From NCBI GenBank assembly GCA_037178675.1, contig JAYMGJ010000169.1, forward strand, positions 62,001 through 126,000: 64,000 nt of DNA, in the 5' to 3' direction. This document shows, piece by piece, positions 11,909 through 21,130 of this stretch. Position numbers and translations under genes: made by a program. This DNA is from Scleroderma bovista (Eukaryota > Basidiomycota > Agaricomycetes > Boletales > Sclerodermataceae). The first letter of the stretch is position 1, and every line of letters begins with the position of its first letter. The notes under the pieces are model-generated. The model had not been told where the DNA came from. It saw only the letters and a program-made list of their open reading frames with translations, and searched no databases.

Positions 11909-12255
11909 CCTAGCGGACCCGCATACACTGTACTAATACACAATACCCTGCCAGGGTGCACTGGAGTCGTTCCCTTGCCTACTCGAAGGTCAGATCCCCA
12001 AATGCCAGAAAGCAGCAAATATTAGATTATTGCTAAGGTACAGATGAACACAACGATAATGCGCGTAATCATACACGATCGTCAACAGACATCCTTCGCC
12101 GTGACCGTCGCATCTAGCGCGATCGCAGCAAATGAGCATCAGTAAGTCGTACAGATGAAAAGCTAGAGATACAGTACGGTATATATACTAGAACGTCGAT
12201 GGTGTGGGTGAGAGCATCAGATATAAAAGATAAACACACGGAGCAAGCAAGTGAC
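11909..12255. other. Short convergent spacer
   Basis: About 350 bp between the plus-strand membrane protein and the minus-strand 537-aa gene. It is probably two 3' UTRs, and nothing else is seen. Confidence 0.5.
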
Positions 12256-13869
12256 TCAGTGTGCCAAACACTGCATGTCCTCCTTCCTAGAGGACTTAAA
12301 CAAACCCATCATGTTAAGCACCGAGGGCTTCTTCCTAGCAGCCTTCTTCAGCGGCAGACTTAGCGTGCTCTGACTTTGAGGCAGGTTCAGTATGCGTGCC
12401 GTCAGTTTTCCCCTCACAGATCTCCCCTGCGCCTCGCCCTGCACATCCACAACAGTCACTGCCGTTGCTGGCGTAGCAGGGAGCGCGGGCTCGAACGACG
12501 AAGCCAAAAACTCCCTGCGACTCTTGTCGACATCGGCAGGGGAGTTGGTCGGTTTCTTCAGAGCAGGGCTGGGTGGTGTGAGCCTGAGCGGTGCAGGGCG
12601 TCTGCGAGCTTTGCCTGTCTGCCTGGCACAGGCACCTACGCCCGCAGCCGCGAAGACCGACGAGACAAACTTGGGGCTCCTTGGGGATAAGGGGGAACGC
12701 GGGAACGCAACGTCGACGAGGTAGTCAGGCTTGCGGAGGTGCTTGGCGGTACGGCGCGGACGCGAGGGGAGCGCAAGGACGGACATGGCAGGCCTGCGCG
12801 TGGCAAGCGGTGCAAGCGCGCTTCCGAACATGACAAGATCGTCCGATTCGACAGTGTCAGATGGCTGTACGATGTAACGTGGGTCGAGGTCCGAGTCCTG
12901 AGTCGATACACTACCACGGCGCTCGTCGGAGTCGACGGCCATGGCGGAGGGAGAGGTGTCGCCATTGAAGGTGATCCACTGGAGGTCGCCTGTGCCATTG
13001 GCACCGGTCTCTGGACCGTCTGCAAGGAGATGGGCGTACTCCCATTCCTCGTCCTGGTCCCACCAGACACCGCCCTCACCATCACGGTAGACATCGGCGA
13101 TGCCCATACCGCCACTGGCCTTGGCCTGGGCCTCCATGACGCGTTTTATGTTGGCGTCCATGCTCCCACCGTCGGCGAACTGCATGAGTGCGAGCTCGTT
13201 GGACAGGGGTGGAAGTCGCAGAGCTGCGTACTTTGCTTTTTTGCGTTGCACGACGGCAGCGGCCTTGGCCTTCATCTTCGTGGGAGAAGAGGGGGCGGCG
13301 GACTTGGACCTCGCACGCGATCGGAGGGCGGAGAGGGAGCGCAGGCGGTTCAGGCCACGGGGTTTGCGGGTGGGGGAGGGGATCGGTGGGACGGGAATGG
13401 TTTTGGTGTCCTGGGTGAGAGTGCGGCGAAGAGGAAGCGAGATGTTGGCAGAGATGGGCGTGTTTGGGAGTTGTAGGAAGACCGAGGTGTAGCCCACAGT
13501 GGTGAGATCTGCCTTGAAGTCCGCAAGCGAGGGTGTGGTGCCGTATGCGGTGGTTGGGGTCGGGGCGATGTTCAAGAAGGACGCCGAGGTAACGCGGACG
13601 GATGTGATGGAGGGGCGGCGACGGGGGGAGCGCGGGGAACGGGGAGAGAGGGAGGCAGGGGATCCAGGCTGCACGTGAGCTGCCCAGGTCGCGATAGCAG
13701 CGAATCGGCGGGGGACTGCTGCAGCGGGAGCGTTCGAGGGGGGGGACGGCAGAGGCTGGGAGGGACGCTTTTTCTGGGGAGGGGGATGGGCGAGGAAGGG
13801 GTATCTGAGAGCTGGGCCCGCTTTAATAGCAAGGACCTGTGGCTCAGCGGAGACTGGGACTGGAGACAT
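12256..13869 (-). CDS. Intronless, mostly disordered 537-aa protein
   Basis: A single uninterrupted frame from ATG at 13869 to TAA gives 537 aa, unusual in this intron-rich neighbourhood. Composition is Ser/Pro/Arg/Ala-rich with many SPRSP and RRRP stretches typical of kinase-targeted disordered proteins. More ordered patches are YTSVFLQLPNTPISANISLP, QRKKAKYAALRLPPLSNELA and EGGVWWDQDEEWEYAHLLAD. Basic clusters (RKPRGLNRLRSLSALRSRAR) could act as nuclear localisation signals. No named domain is recognised. The long open frame on the opposite strand is a shadow of the high GC content. The conserved-looking WDQDEEWEYAHLL patch suggests a real basidiomycete protein of unknown function. Confidence 0.85.
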   Translation of the reverse strand: MSPVPVSAEPQVLAIKAGPALRYPFLAHPPPQKKRPSQPLPSPPSNAPAAAVPRRFAAIATWAAHVQPGSPASLSPRSPRSPRRRPSITSVRVTSASFLNIAPTPTTAYGTTPSLADFKADLTTVGYTSVFLQLPNTPISANISLPLRRTLTQDTKTIPVPPIPSPTRKPRGLNRLRSLSALRSRARSKSAAPSSPTKMKAKAAAVVQRKKAKYAALRLPPLSNELALMQFADGGSMDANIKRVMEAQAKASGGMGIADVYRDGEGGVWWDQDEEWEYAHLLADGPETGANGTGDLQWITFNGDTSPSAMAVDSDERRGSVSTQDSDLDPRYIVQPSDTVESDDLVMFGSALAPLATRRPAMSVLALPSRPRRTAKHLRKPDYLVDVAFPRSPLSPRSPKFVSSVFAAAGVGACARQTGKARRRPAPLRLTPPSPALKKPTNSPADVDKSRREFLASSFEPALPATPATAVTVVDVQGEAQGRSVRGKLTARILNLPQSQSTLSLPLKKAARKKPSVLNMMGLFKSSRKEDMQCLAH

Positions 13870-14221
13870 CGTCTATCAGGGGTAATAATATGCAACAGAG
13901 CGGATCTATCCGGTTACTAGAGAAGGATCAGAAAGGACAGCGGAACGGAGAAACGGACAGACGCACATAATGAGCGTTACAGAGAACAAGGAATGGACAA
14001 GGACGCGAGACTAGCTCAACGATGGGGCGAACACGACTGGGCATCTGGGACACTTAAGAGGCTTCGAGGGACAAAAGGCGACATTCTGCACAATAGCGAC
14101 TTTGCACGAAGGAGAGTGGATGGAAACAAAACACGGACCCACAACAACACAGTTCATTGTCTACGCGGACCCCAGAAACCACCGAGGGACCGCTGGCACC
14201 GCAGAATACAACACCTGCCAT
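13870..14221. other. Intergenic, probable promoter of the 537-aa gene
   Basis: About 350 bp between the start of the 537-aa gene and the stop of the zinc-finger gene, both on the minus strand. It likely contains the promoter of the former and the 3' UTR of the latter. No other element recognised. Confidence 0.5.
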
Positions 14222-15475
14222 CTATGAGCCTCGTCCTCTGCCTCCTCGCTGCATCACCCGGGGAACGAATCCGCTGCCCCTCCCATGGACACCCTCCGGA
14301 GCCGATCCACGTCCACCGCCCTGCACATTCATCGCAATCCTCGCTCTCCCCCTCCCTCGTTGTCCAAAGCGTTTCGCCACCTGCGGATTGTGCAATTCAG
14401 GATGCATGAACCCCCCGCTTTTCCCTCCACGCCCGAACCGAATCGTGTCCGGTACCAACGACAGCGCTGTCATCGATTGTGCGAGCTTATCCACATCCGA
14501 AGTCGACTGCTGAGTAGATCCCTGTCGCGGCGACTGCATCGTTGCCATTCTCGGGGTCGTCGCAGGCGAACCAGCGTCGAAATCATGTAGCTGGCTCACT
14601 CTCGGCGTCCCCTCTCCCTCGTAGTCACTGGTTTCCCCTTCCTCACTCTCCTCCCCTGCTTCGTCGCTGTCATCAGAGTCTCCATCTACCTCCATCTCCT
14701 CTTCTTCTTGGTCTTCTGTGGTATGTCCTTTCCCCTTTGAGTCCTCCCTCGGTTTCCACTTCCCACGTATCATACTTGCACCATCGCCCCATCGCTTCAG
14801 TAGTCCACCCACTCCCTTGTTAGTCACAGCAAAGAAATACTCTTTGGGGTATGAATGAGCCTGTATGAGATGCAACCGCCGTGCTTTGGGAGTCAAGAAC
14901 TTGCGCGGGCATGACGCCAGATGGCATGCAAACTAGAAAGAGAGAGAGCGACCCGGATCAGTAAGCAGAGACGGGAGCGTGCATGAGCAGACCCACAATC
15001 TTCTCACCCCGCTCCTTCCGCAACGCCGCAAGTGGATCGTGGCATTCCGTTTGGTGCTGAGATCATCCATCACATCCATAGTCACTCATCAGCACGCAAG
15101 ACGACTACCACGAATGCCACTCAACGAGATAAGGAATACACTCACGAGTTCTAGTAGACGCGCGTCGGGGAACACGAATCCGCATTTCGGCTGCTCACAC
15201 ACATGTGCATGGTACTTGCCATAGTGAATCTCCAGATCGCTCGAGTTGGCAAGCGGAGTCGGCGTATTGTGTGGCGGATTGCATGTCGGTGGAAGCGTAC
15301 ACAGCAAGCCTGGTCCAGCAGGTGCTCCACTTGTCCGAGATGCCTTGTGCATGGGCTGATGATCCAGGATGTCGTAGTTCGAGTTTTCAGTTATCGTCGT
15401 CGTCGTTGTTGCTGCAACTGATTCAGATCTGTCTGATAATCGCGAAGGGGTGCGTTGGCGTTTGGACGACCCCAT
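14222..15475 (-). CDS. C2H2 zinc-finger protein, ZNF511-like
   Basis: Start ATG at 15475 (MGSSKRQRTPSR). Exons are about 15475-15146, 15056-14996 and 14930-14222, with introns beginning GTGAGT and GTGGGT. Three zinc fingers follow the ZNF511 order. The first is a Cys pair (LLCTLPPTC) with a spaced His pair (HYGKYHAH). The second is CEQPKCGFVFPDARLLELHQ ending TECH. The third is FACHLASCPRKFLTPKARRL ending HLIQAH. This is followed by the family-typical SYPKEYFFAVTNKG. An acidic stretch (DQEEEEMEVDGDSDDSDEAG) and a Gly/Arg-rich RGG tail that may bind RNA come last. Homologues are poorly studied nuclear proteins, so the role is not assigned. It is head-to-head with the KHDC4-like gene, 94 bp apart. 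Confidence 0.85.
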
Positions 15476-15569
15476 CGCATGCTTGATTCGACTAGGCTTT
15501 GCTTGGTTCCCCCATTCAGACCTGTCACACCGTCACACCGTTACACTTTCTCCTCCCCCACCTACAATA
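15476..15569. promoter_or_regulatory. 94-bp bidirectional promoter
   Basis: Only 94 bp separate the start codons of the zinc-finger gene (minus) and the KH-domain gene (plus). The segment has CT-rich tracts near the plus-strand start, as is common in fungal promoters. It must serve both genes, unless one transcription start lies inside the other gene. Confidence 0.5.
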
Positions 15570-17079
15570 ATGTCCTCCAAACGAAAATGGGACCAGGCTG
15601 CGCCAGAATTAGGTTCAGCAGACGGCGAGACTCCAACAAAGGCCTTGAAAACAGAGGAGGGAAAGACAGTGTCAGAGGCTGCCGCTGCCGCTGCCGCCAT
15701 TGCTGCTAAAATCGCAGCCCAGTTCAGCGCAACAGCCGATGCCGCACCGGGCAGCATACAGATCGGTCAACGCGACCCCCATGACGCCGAATTCACCCAT
15801 GACATTGACATCAACGACATTCGCAACCGCTACTTGCTCACAAAGTCATCCACGCAGTCCGAGGTATGTCCTCTTCTGCAGCGCTATTCGTGTTTTATGT
15901 TCGTGCACCCCGTCAGATCCAAGAAGATACTGGAACGTCCATCAGCACCAAGGGCGTGTGGTACCCCGACCGATCAAAAGCGACAGAAAGAGATCCTCCT
16001 CTGTACCTTCACCTATCTGCTTCGTCCAAACCACAGCTACAAAATGCAATCGACAAGATTAACGAACTCATATCATTGGATCTCGGTCCCCTCGTCGAAG
16101 ACAAGAAAGACCGTCTGCGAGAAAAGGTATTATTTCTTTCGCTAGGTATTCCCGCTGCTTTCCTCACTTGCCCTACAGCGCAAGTGGCCAGAGGAGAAAC
16201 TTCCTGTGGGGATAGATACAATTCGGAATTTCAACGTCCGCGCCAAAGTGGTTGGACCAGGAGTATGTCCCCAGTTGGTTTTGTTCTCACTATCTTACGC
16301 TGCGCAGGGCATGTTCGTCAAGTACATTCAGCAAGAGACAGGGACGCGTGTACAAATCAAGGGTCTCGGGTCAGGATTCGTCGACCAGGAGACAGGGAAG
16401 GAATCCGACGAGCCAATGCATATACATATAACGTATGTCGCTGTCATCACCGTTGATTCACTCTCACTCCCGAACAGCGGCCCAGATGAAGCCCAGGTTG
16501 CCCGTGCCAAAGTATTGACGGAAGATCTTCTGGAGGTCGTGCGTATAGAACATGGAAAAGCTCAGGCAGCCATGGCTCAGCAACAAATGGAGCTGCATCA
16601 CGCGCAGATCCAGTATGCGCAATATAGTGCGATGGCCGTCAGCACCTGTTCCCCTCGCCAGATTCCTGTAGATACTAATGTAGACCCGTTTTTGTCAACA
16701 GGGCGGCTACGGTGCAGCACCTCCACCGCCTGACAACGCACCACCGCCGCCACCTGGCGAACAACCTCCCCCACCTCCAAATGGGAGCGCCACAGCACCA
16801 GGCGCACCAGACTCCCAATCTGCAACCGAGGCCTACGCAGCATATTGGTGCGTCCTTTACTCGCCCATTATTTCCTCTGATATTCATTGTCTTGCATTTC
16901 TCAGGGCTCAATACGGCTACGACGTCAATTCGCCACAGTTCAAGGAATGGGCAGCAAGCCAACAGGCGCAGTATGGCCAGTACTGGGCTCAGCAGGGGTA
17001 CAACCCTGCTACTGGTACTGGTGGTGCACCTGCACCACCTGCACCTGCTGATCCTACGCCTCCCCCACCGCCCGCATAA
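15570..17079 (+). CDS. KH-domain RNA-binding protein, KHDC4/BLOM7-like
   Basis: Human KHDC4 is a spliceosome-associated KH protein involved in splice-site choice, and the same role is inferred here. Start ATG at 15570 (MSSKRKWDQAAPE), stop TAA 17077-17079, with about six introns. Family features in order: an Ala-rich helix (AAAAAIAAKIAAQF); DIDINDIRNRYLLTK; a first KH-like unit with ISTKGVWYPD and DPPLYLHLSA; IDTIRNFNVRAKVVGPGG; and a second KH unit (MFVKYIQQETGTRVQIKGLG, SGFVDQETGKESDEPMHIHI). The C-terminal half is Pro/Gln/Tyr-rich (NAPPPPPGEQPPPPP) with two repeats like QYGYDVNSPQFKEWAA and AQYGQYWAQQGYNP. These repeats resemble the polyproline/OCRE-like tails of splicing factors. Convergent with ARP2. 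Confidence 0.9.
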
Positions 17080-17300
17080 GATATGGTGTTTTCAATTTCT
17101 TGGAGGGTGATCTGATACATTACTGCAATATTACCTTGCTTGATCTCTGTTGGTGCCTAATGGCTAGTTGTAGTATTGAATCCCGTGTGAAATGGACACC
17201 TACACTTGGTTGAATTCATCCCACCCATGGTTGACGGAACACTGCAAGAGTCGGCAGAAAAATTACATAGATGCCGCCTATCGTATCCTCTCGCCCTCCC

Positions 17301-18883
17301 CTACTCTGCCCTCCCAAGCTTATCGAGCGCCCGAATACCCTGCTCGAACCACTCTTCCCGGGTTATCCAGAACTCTTCGCGGTTCTTCATGATATCAGCG
17401 AGGACGGCACCTCCAAGGAATACCATGTGCTTGCGTCGGGGAGGATCTTCAATGCGTATTTTGAATTTCTACATCACAGCTGCGTTAGTGCCACCGGTTA
17501 CGAGAATAAAGTGGACGAAGCTTACATTAAGCCTGGCTGGGTCATTGTTGACGACACGCGTGAGGTAGAGCTGCTTCAGCTCTTTCTCGAGACGGCTCGG
17601 GAGACCTGGGTACATGCTTGACCCGCCGGAGAGTACGACGTGCTTGTATAGTTCCGCGCGGATGTCGACGGCTGCGTTTTGGATGGTTTGGAAGAGCATT
17701 TCTGATAAATGGAGCGATTGTCAGTGCAAAAGCGCAGATGGTATGGAAATCGGACCTGCTACGCCAGGCTGGTCGACATCGACAAGATGGGGTTGGAACA
17801 TGCACTCGGGTGCCTCGAATCGTTCAGAGCCAACTTTGATCGTTCGCCCGTCTGGTAACTAGACGGAAAATATCAAGGGGCTCGCAATAGATGCTATCCA
17901 GTGGCTCATACCGTATAGCTTTCAACGAGGACGGTGGTTTCTTCTGATAGCCGTTGGTCAAGGTCAAGGTCGTAACTACAGGGAGCACACATTTGAATCA
18001 CAAAATCACAAGAATAACACGGTGGCCGTACCTGACATAGCAAAGCTTTTCTTTGATCTCCCGCACGGTCTCGAAATCAGCTGTGCGGTTGAATGCATAT
18101 CCCCGCATGAGCAAGAGTTTGATGAGGTATCGCGTGACATCCCGGCCAGCGATGTCCAGACGGTGCGTGAGATGTGGTAGTGCAAACCCATCGTAGACGG
18201 GTACGATGTGCGTGACACCGTCCCCAGAGTCAACCACCACACCCGTCGTCAAACCTGCCACAACCAAAACCATCGCATCAGCATATTCTATCCCTGGACA
18301 CGGTCATAATAGTGTGCGTTCCCGGACCTTGTGCGTAAAGCGTCAGGACAGCCTGTATAGCGACATACACGCCCTGGAACCCATACTCCTCGAACATGAC
18401 CTGCACCATCTGCTGTCTGTTCGCCTTGGGGTTCATCGGCGGCTCGGTGAGGAGGACCTTGCGCCCGCGCGGGTCGACCTTGAGCTTCGCATCAAAGGTG
18501 TAGTCCCAGAGATGCTTCATGTCCTCCCAGTTGCGCACGATCCCGTGCTCCATCGGCTGGGTCACCTGGAGATAGTTGCGGTGCTCTGCGGCTTCGTCGC
18601 CGACCATGATGTCCTTGATCATGGCGGAGCCTACGCGCTCCTCTGCACGCAGGATGGGCCGTCCGACGATCGAGGGGAATACTATTGGGCGGCGATTTCA
18701 GAAAGTTGGGATGGGATGGGAGGATTAGATGGCGCACCGTGTTCTGGGAAGTTAGATCCTGCATATCCTACTTTCACGAACTGCGGAAGAGGGAGTCGAG
18801 TCGAGGCCAGGTATCAAAGGCGAGTGGGTGTCAGCACTTACACCAGTTCCATTGTCGACGACGAGGGGTGGATCCTGGTCCAT
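17301..18883 (-). CDS. ARP2: Actin-related protein 2 (Arp2/3 complex subunit)
   Basis: Arp2 is one of the two actin-related subunits that form the pseudo-dimer nucleating branched actin filaments. Start ATG at 18883 ([14 protein letters not shown]), then after introns [34 protein letters not shown] and [20 protein letters not shown]. Later exons give [60 protein letters not shown] and [18 protein letters not shown]. The Arp2-typical C-terminal part is [40 protein letters not shown] and [20 protein letters not shown], ending LDKLGRAE with TAG at 17301-17303. The nucleotide-binding motifs ([29 protein letters not shown]) are intact. At least six introns. It shares a 96-bp intergenic region with the divergent INO80-F-like gene. 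Confidence 0.96.
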
Positions 18884-18979
18884 CGTTGCTTTGATCTCGT
18901 CAATGAGTAATAGTTGTGATAAAGGGCAGCGTGTTTATCTGGCTTTGTTCGTTCACCGCTTCAACGACTCGACGAGTAC
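18884..18979. promoter_or_regulatory. 96-bp bidirectional promoter between ARP2 and the INO80-F-like gene
   Basis: The start codons at 18883 (minus) and 18980 (plus) diverge across 96 bp. Both promoters must be here unless transcription starts within the opposite gene. No canonical TATA box identified. Confidence 0.5.
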
Positions 18980-19853
18980 ATGGACGCCAATTCCGTCTCA
19001 ACAAGTCGGTCAACTCCAAAGGGCCACCGTCCAGCAGAGGATATCGCCAAACCCAAGGCAAGGCGTTTCCCACTTGTCCAACGGTATCCAACTCTGATAA
19101 TCGTGTCTCAGGCTGCTCAGCGCGGTGGCTCCCGCTACAAAGAAAAGTATGTATGCTTTCGATCGAGAGACACGCATGCCCATGACCGTCCGTGTTCGAT
19201 CGCACCTATCATCACCCCGGGCCTGCTAGGTACCAAGCACTCAGGGAGAAATTCGATCAAGTTAACGGGGTGCGCGTTTGCCACCATACCATTTCTTCTC
19301 TGTTATCGACGCTAGATGTGCACTTGTGGATTACAGGAACACGAGGACTGGAATCGGAAGCTTGAGCTTGCTAACGCGCGAATCAAGAAACTACAAGCTG
19401 AGAATGAGTATGTCTGTTCTTGTATCGCCTGCCCTACCTTCACCCAGTTAACACTGCACGATACCACCATCGTTGACAACGTTTTGACTCCCTGCAATAG
19501 TCTTCTCCTCGATGCCATAAGTATCGCAGTCCCTACGACACCTTCCCTCCTGCATCTAATACACCCCTCACCAACATCCATAACACCCGTGCCCACGCCG
19601 CCGCATGTCCAACAGCACTCCACCAGCCAGGCCCCACCTCATCACACGAACGGACACACCTACTCCCATTCAAACGGGAGGTACAGAGAAAGGGAACCAG
19701 AACGCCTGGAGGTAAGCCTTTTGTTATACGCTTCCTGGTTTCAAAATAGGTACTTCCTGCAGACGATTCAGCGTTATGCTGACCGTTGATGCTGTACAGC
19801 GCAGAGATCTAACCCCTCATGGTCATGAACCCACCACCAATGGCCACCCGTGA
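18980..19853 (+). CDS. Small coiled-coil protein with INO80 complex subunit F-like region
   Basis: The reading joins small exons. The first, MDANSVSTSRSTPKGH..PK (18980-19057), is followed by a 54-nt intron starting GCAAGG (GC..AG, the only choice found that keeps frame). Next come AAQRGGSRYKEKYQALREKF and EHEDWNRKLELANARIKKLQ, then AEND|LLLDAIS across a GTATGT..TAG intron. A Pro/His-rich part follows (VPTPPHVQQHSTSQAPPHHT), then YREREPERLE|RRDLTPHGHE, with the stop at 19851-19853. The RYKEKYxALREKF ... LQAENDLLLDAI heptad pattern is what fungal INO80-F/Ies3-type subunits of the INO80 chromatin remodeller show, so nuclear function is inferred with moderate confidence. Its 3' half and 3' flank are duplicated at 24428-25220. 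Confidence 0.7.
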
Positions 19854-20215
19854 TGAGAACTTCCCTGCCTGATATTGAATCGCATGTTATCGAAATTGTG
19901 TCTGACAAACCAGGGGTGCGCTACTATCCGGCTTCGTATATGAACCATTTGCGACAATTGTATGCATGGACGTTTCGAGTTTACTTGATTTATTTTTGGT
20001 TTGCGATTGCATACCTGTCCCTTCAAATTGGACCTGTTAGTTCCCTTGGGCATCCTCCCGGCTGCGACGTCTAGATTCGCTGGTTTGGTTGGTTGACACG
20101 CTCGTTAACACCTACTAGGGTCACACAATGCGATGCGTGGACTGCACCATGACGAGAAACGTTCATATTGAGATCGTAGTTTCGGCTAAGGTAGCCATAG
20201 AGAACGGTTAGTTTT
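19409..20215 (+). repeat. Parent segment of a 0.8-kb direct duplication (INO80-F-like 3' exons and flank)
   Basis: From GAGAATGAGTATGTCT onward this segment has a diverged direct copy at 24428-25220. Shared landmarks: ACTGCACGATAC, TGCAATAGTCTTCTC, GTGCCCACGCCGCCGCATGT, GATATTGAATC(G/A)CATGTTAT, GCTTCGTATATGAACCATTT and AGGGTCACA. Homology covers two introns and about 350 bp beyond the stop codon, so it was copied as genomic DNA, not through mRNA. Confidence 0.85.
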
Positions 20216-20225
20216 CATTTTTATC

Positions 20226-20600
20226 TTGAACCTTTGCAGAGCGAGACCAATATGTGCCGCCTTGATTGACATCTCCGTTGTCGTTTCACTGAGGCAACTC
20301 CATTTTAGCTCAGGGGTCATCAGTCATCGTTTACGTCTCTCAGCCTTGCCGGATACTTGGGCAGTGTCGTACTATGACGTGTTGTCGTGTGCATCCCATG
20401 TCCGCTGCATTGCTGTACTGTAGTGCTACTGCCCATCAATATTGCTGTATTCTATCGTATCCCGACCTCTACGGTATGTTGCTTCTTTTCGAAGTGTTAT
20501 GCTGCACATTCATTTTTCATACTCATACCATCCTTTCAGTCCCAAATTCGGCTATGTGGCGTGACGACCTCGGGAGTGGGGATGAAAAGGTAGATTGTAT
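20226..20600 (+). pseudogene. Broken inverted copy of the Sec14/RhoGAP gene (5' exons)
   Basis: This segment aligns to the minus strand of the RhoGAP gene at about 39.7-40.4 kb. Matching stretches in the same order are GCAGA(G/A)CGAGACCAAT, CCTTGATTGACA, GCAGTGTCGTA, GACGTGTTGT, GCTGTATTCT and TTTTCGAAG. Further on come TTTCATACTCATA and AGTCCCAAATTC, where the gene has the same sequence after an intron. Relative to the gene, the middle part (YVESDYTVVFFAAGAK through KRL) is deleted. The copy carries frame breaks and has no RhoGAP domain, so it is a dead fragment. It lies directly after the INO80-F-like duplication unit. Confidence 0.8.
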
Positions 20601-21130
20601 GATGGCTGAGTGTCGCAGAAGAAGTATGTAAGGATAATATTATTCGCCGCGGGGAAGGCGATCGCCATGCTTAATAGGGCGATGAGCTCGGCGGTCGTTT
20701 TTATTCCCGATCGCGAGTGATCTTGTGAAGACTCCTATCCGTGTGTGTAGACCTCACGCGAGGAAGATCCTTCTGTGGGGATCATTGACCCATCGGTGTC
20801 GATAATTAAATGGTCAGAGAGGGTGTCGTAGTAATTGTACGGGTGGTCAATAAGACATTTTTTGTACCTGACCTAGTATGTTGTAGCAATGCCGTTGGGC
20901 GCTCAGTTGCTGTCATGGTGTTATGCCGAGGCTTTTCGGCTAGAGCCACCCTTGTGCTTTTACCGTATCACTGTATCAGTTGGCCGCACTGGCATACAAA
21001 GACGCTCGCCAACAAAAGAGAGCCAGCCTGATTGTACCACCACAATCGTCACCAATTTGTTTAGAGGAGGTATGGATAGTACCATCTACAGTTGATGTTC
21101 AAGGTCGAGACTGACATGTACTTCTGCAGC
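20601..21130. other. Upstream region of the HET gene
   Basis: About 530 bp between the RhoGAP fragment and the HET start codon. No exon chain seen; it presumably holds the HET promoter and 5' UTR. Confidence 0.5.

Noticed and set aside
12739..13476. 245-codon plus-strand frame opposite the 537-aa gene
   Set aside because: High GC and third-position bias of the minus-strand gene keep the antisense frame open. The translation has no domain and odd composition.
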